DNA from: Rotaria macrura
Taxonomy: Eukaryota > Rotifera > Eurotatoria > Philodinida > Philodinidae
DNA: 64,000 nucleotides
Assembly: GCA_900239685.1 (NCBI GenBank)
Contig: OENT01000941.1
Location: forward strand, 1-64,000
Direction: 5' to 3'
Positions 62,060-64,000 of the stretch are shown piece after piece. Every line of letters starts with the position of its first letter. Within the stretch, counting starts at the first letter, position 1. Under the pieces are notes generated by a model, which saw only the letters and a program-made list of their open reading frames with translations, was not told where the DNA came from and did not search any database. A program made the translations under genes and the position numbers.

Positions 62060-63722
62060 TTAAACATTTGGACATTTTTCAGGACGAATCAGAAGATGAA
62101 TGGGAACTACAGATGATCGTTGATCTGTTTTCCACTGTATGCCAGCAGCCGGAAGGAGTTTACAAACGTTTGGCTTGCCACAAGGAAATTTTTTAATATG
62201 AGTTGGGTTCTGTTTACATTGAAGAACTACTTGAAAGTTGTACCAAGTGTTGTAGATTTTCACTTTCTGAATGGGACATACATGATCTAGAGAAGCAACA
62301 TGGATCGACGGTGATGTGTAAATATTATGTTGATCTGGTAGAGCAACGGTAAATTTTCCACCAGATAGAAGATCATCGCCGGGAAACGGTATAAAACGAT
62401 TGTGAATAATATCGGGAAGTTTATCACTCGATGTTCCATAGAATGTTGTAAACCACTCTGTAAAGATCTTGTTACTAGTAGAAAACGCATTGTCTACTTG
62501 AAGTGCAAATGATGTCCAACCTCTTGGTACTGTAAAACTACTTTTGGCTACTGAGAAGAGACTTGTTTTCGAAGCTGGATAACATTCGGAGCAGTAACAT
62601 TTATTATATTGTGTGTTGAAGAAGTTTCTGTTCAAACGTAACGTTTTCAAATATTGAAAACAAATGTGTTTCGGACATTGAACAACTTCTAACAATAGAA
62701 TCATGAAAATTAAAGAAACAGAAATTCATGTTTTGTATCGTTTTTTTTGACCAAATTCGCAATTAATGTTTTCAAGGTTTTCATGCATGATAATTCATTC
62801 ATATTTCCTTATTAAAACAAAACATGATCTATGACTTGACGATGACTTTATTGCGGTTGTTCCAAAGATAATAAGGAATACTTATGACAGATCTAAGTTA
62901 AAACGAGTATACAATATCATATGGAAAGTAGAGATAAGTTGATAAGAAATGAGTTTACTTTCTCCGGATTGAAATATTGTAAATTTCAAAAAAAAATAGG
63001 GCGAACAGCAAAATTTTGAAAGTAATTCAAGAAATAACCTTCGAGAAAAATACTTCTAATCTACTGATTTTATACAAATAGATAACGTTAAACTTAATAA
63101 ATGATGGATGACTAGTCGACTACAGGCAAAAAATTGTCAAACATATTTCATATAGTGTTGATCATCAAACAAATCATGAATATCTCTGAATTGAAGCAGT
63201 TCAAATTTCAAGAAGCAATAGGGGAATGTAGGTGCGTTTCCTTCCCTCTAAGACTAATGCACAGCTACAATCAGAACCAAGCATAACAGTGGTAGGCTGA
63301 AGGATGTCAAAAAAATGATGACCCGTTTCGACGAGTAAATTTAGCATATCAATCCGTGGTGCTTGAGAAGAATGGAACATTAGAGAACCCTTTTCGTGTT
63401 CGTTTATCGATAGGTGTACACCCTACATATATCTTGCCGACTTGAACTTATTAGTATCTGAATTTCAATCACATCAACAAAAAATGCAGCAAATTTTACT
63501 ACTTTGAACACGCTTTCTTTTGAAACGCTTTACCTACTATCTCTAATTTAGCTTAAAAATCTATCACACAAATGGAATATAATTATATTGATCAATCGTT
63601 AACGTACCCAGCGGCGGTGGTGGTACTGATGGTATTAATGCCACTGGTGGTGCTGATGGCACTGATGTTGCCGTTGGTGCTGTTGATGAAATCACCTTAG
63701 GTTTAAATATACCACTACCCAT
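62060..63722 (-). CDS. NEURL4 C-terminal-domain-like protein, two exons
   Basis: Exon 2 (62688-62060) is a clear coding region; exon 1 (63722-63608) was placed from its ATG, a GT donor and matching phase across a 919 bp intron. Total 247 aa. The N terminus (MGSGIFKPKV, then Ala/Pro/Ser/Thr-rich with PPPP) is disordered. From about residue 69, CYCSEC is followed by FTVPRGWTSFALQV, WFTTFYGTSSDKL, IYTSPSIHVASLDH, FQVVLQCKQNP and IQWKTDQRSSVVPIHLLIR. These match, in order, the region after the Neuralized repeats at the C terminus of NEURL4, including the Cys-x-Cys-x-x-Cys start. No Neuralized repeats are present here, so the domain stands alone. The residue corresponding to His in the usual YHGT is Tyr (FYGT, 121-124). 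Function is unknown; NEURL4 itself regulates centriolar CP110 and ubiquitin ligases. Exon 1 is the less certain part. Confidence 0.75.
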
Positions 63723-64000
63723 CTATAATAAATGAAAAGTGCATGGTGATGAACTTGGAATAATTCAAGAACGATATTGATGTTTCATGAAGGATATTCT
63801 TTTTTGAGATATCCTCTACAATTTTCACGCAACTGTAAGAGCAATCAATGTCGCATACGAAATAAAAGGCTGTATTCTTAAAATGTTTTTGTCGTCACAA
63901 AAAGATTATATATGCATTGTAACTGATTCGTAGGATTCGTGTGTAGACAATGAATCGTATAGTTGCATACTAAATTCATTGTTTTCAGTCGAGTGCTCGA
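63723..64000. other. Upstream flank of the NEURL4-like gene
   Basis: No gene is visible in the last 278 bases; it is presumably promoter sequence of the minus-strand gene. Confidence 0.3.

Noticed and set aside
1-64000. Bacterial operon, CRISPR array, rRNA or telomeric repeats
   Set aside because: No such pattern was seen. Introns, tRNA features and gene content are eukaryotic, and the only repeats are inverted-repeat elements and microsatellites.

Overview
The window is nuclear DNA from an animal, most likely a bdelloid rotifer of the Rotaria/Adineta kind. It is AT-rich. Its genes have many short GT-AG introns (about 47-80 bp) next to a few long ones. It carries metazoan orthologues (MED13, TNFAIP8-like, LRRC61-like, an aminergic-type receptor), a free-standing copy of the NEURL4 C-terminal region, and many small inverted-repeat transposon relics. 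The species itself is an inference. Exon models were built by hand from splice signals, and each full model keeps frame: total coding length is a multiple of three. The one exception is the unresolved first codons of MED13. Layout, left to right: two tandem tRNA-His(GTG) genes (1-466); a small foldback repeat (840-1206); an EF-hand gene (+, 2635-3215) converging on a TNFAIP8-like gene (-, 3342-4706); about 8 kb without recognised genes that ends in a 1.4 kb near-perfect inverted repeat (10460-11847); a 2-oxoglutarate/Fe(II) dioxygenase gene (+, 12706-13844); a MITE copy (15259-15783); an aminergic-like GPCR in two exons (-, 16214-18824); a TTAA-flanked foldback element (20642-21530); about 4.7 kb without a recognised gene; the MED13 gene (-, 26227-42907, at least 20 exons), whose long introns hold a second MITE copy and a C/G-ended repeat; an internally deleted hAT transposon with target duplication (44746-45449); a multi-pass membrane protein gene (+, 46279-47543); a four-TM claudin-like gene (+, 50676-52010) converging on an LRRC61-like gene (-, 52288-53602); a short acidic protein ending in a CaaX box (-, 53743-54114); a 427 bp MITE-like repeat (54569-54995); a tiny four-exon gene (-, 56030-56470); a second TTAA-flanked foldback element (60515-61689); and a NEURL4-C-terminus-like gene (-, 62060-63722). 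There is no operon-like organisation. MED13 belongs to the CDK8 kinase module of Mediator, TNFAIP8-like proteins bind lipids, and the GPCR and membrane proteins act at the cell surface, so the neighbours show no shared pathway. The most distinctive signals are: (1) a family of foldback elements with C/G-rich ends that share a short motif reading GATAGAGCAT; (2) a sharp two-class intron size distribution inside MED13, including one GC-AG intron; (3) a receptor whose TM7 NPxxY motif is replaced by DVLVY; (4) a NEURL4-type C-terminal domain that lacks its conserved YHGT histidine. No CRISPR array, bacterial operon or viral gene was seen.
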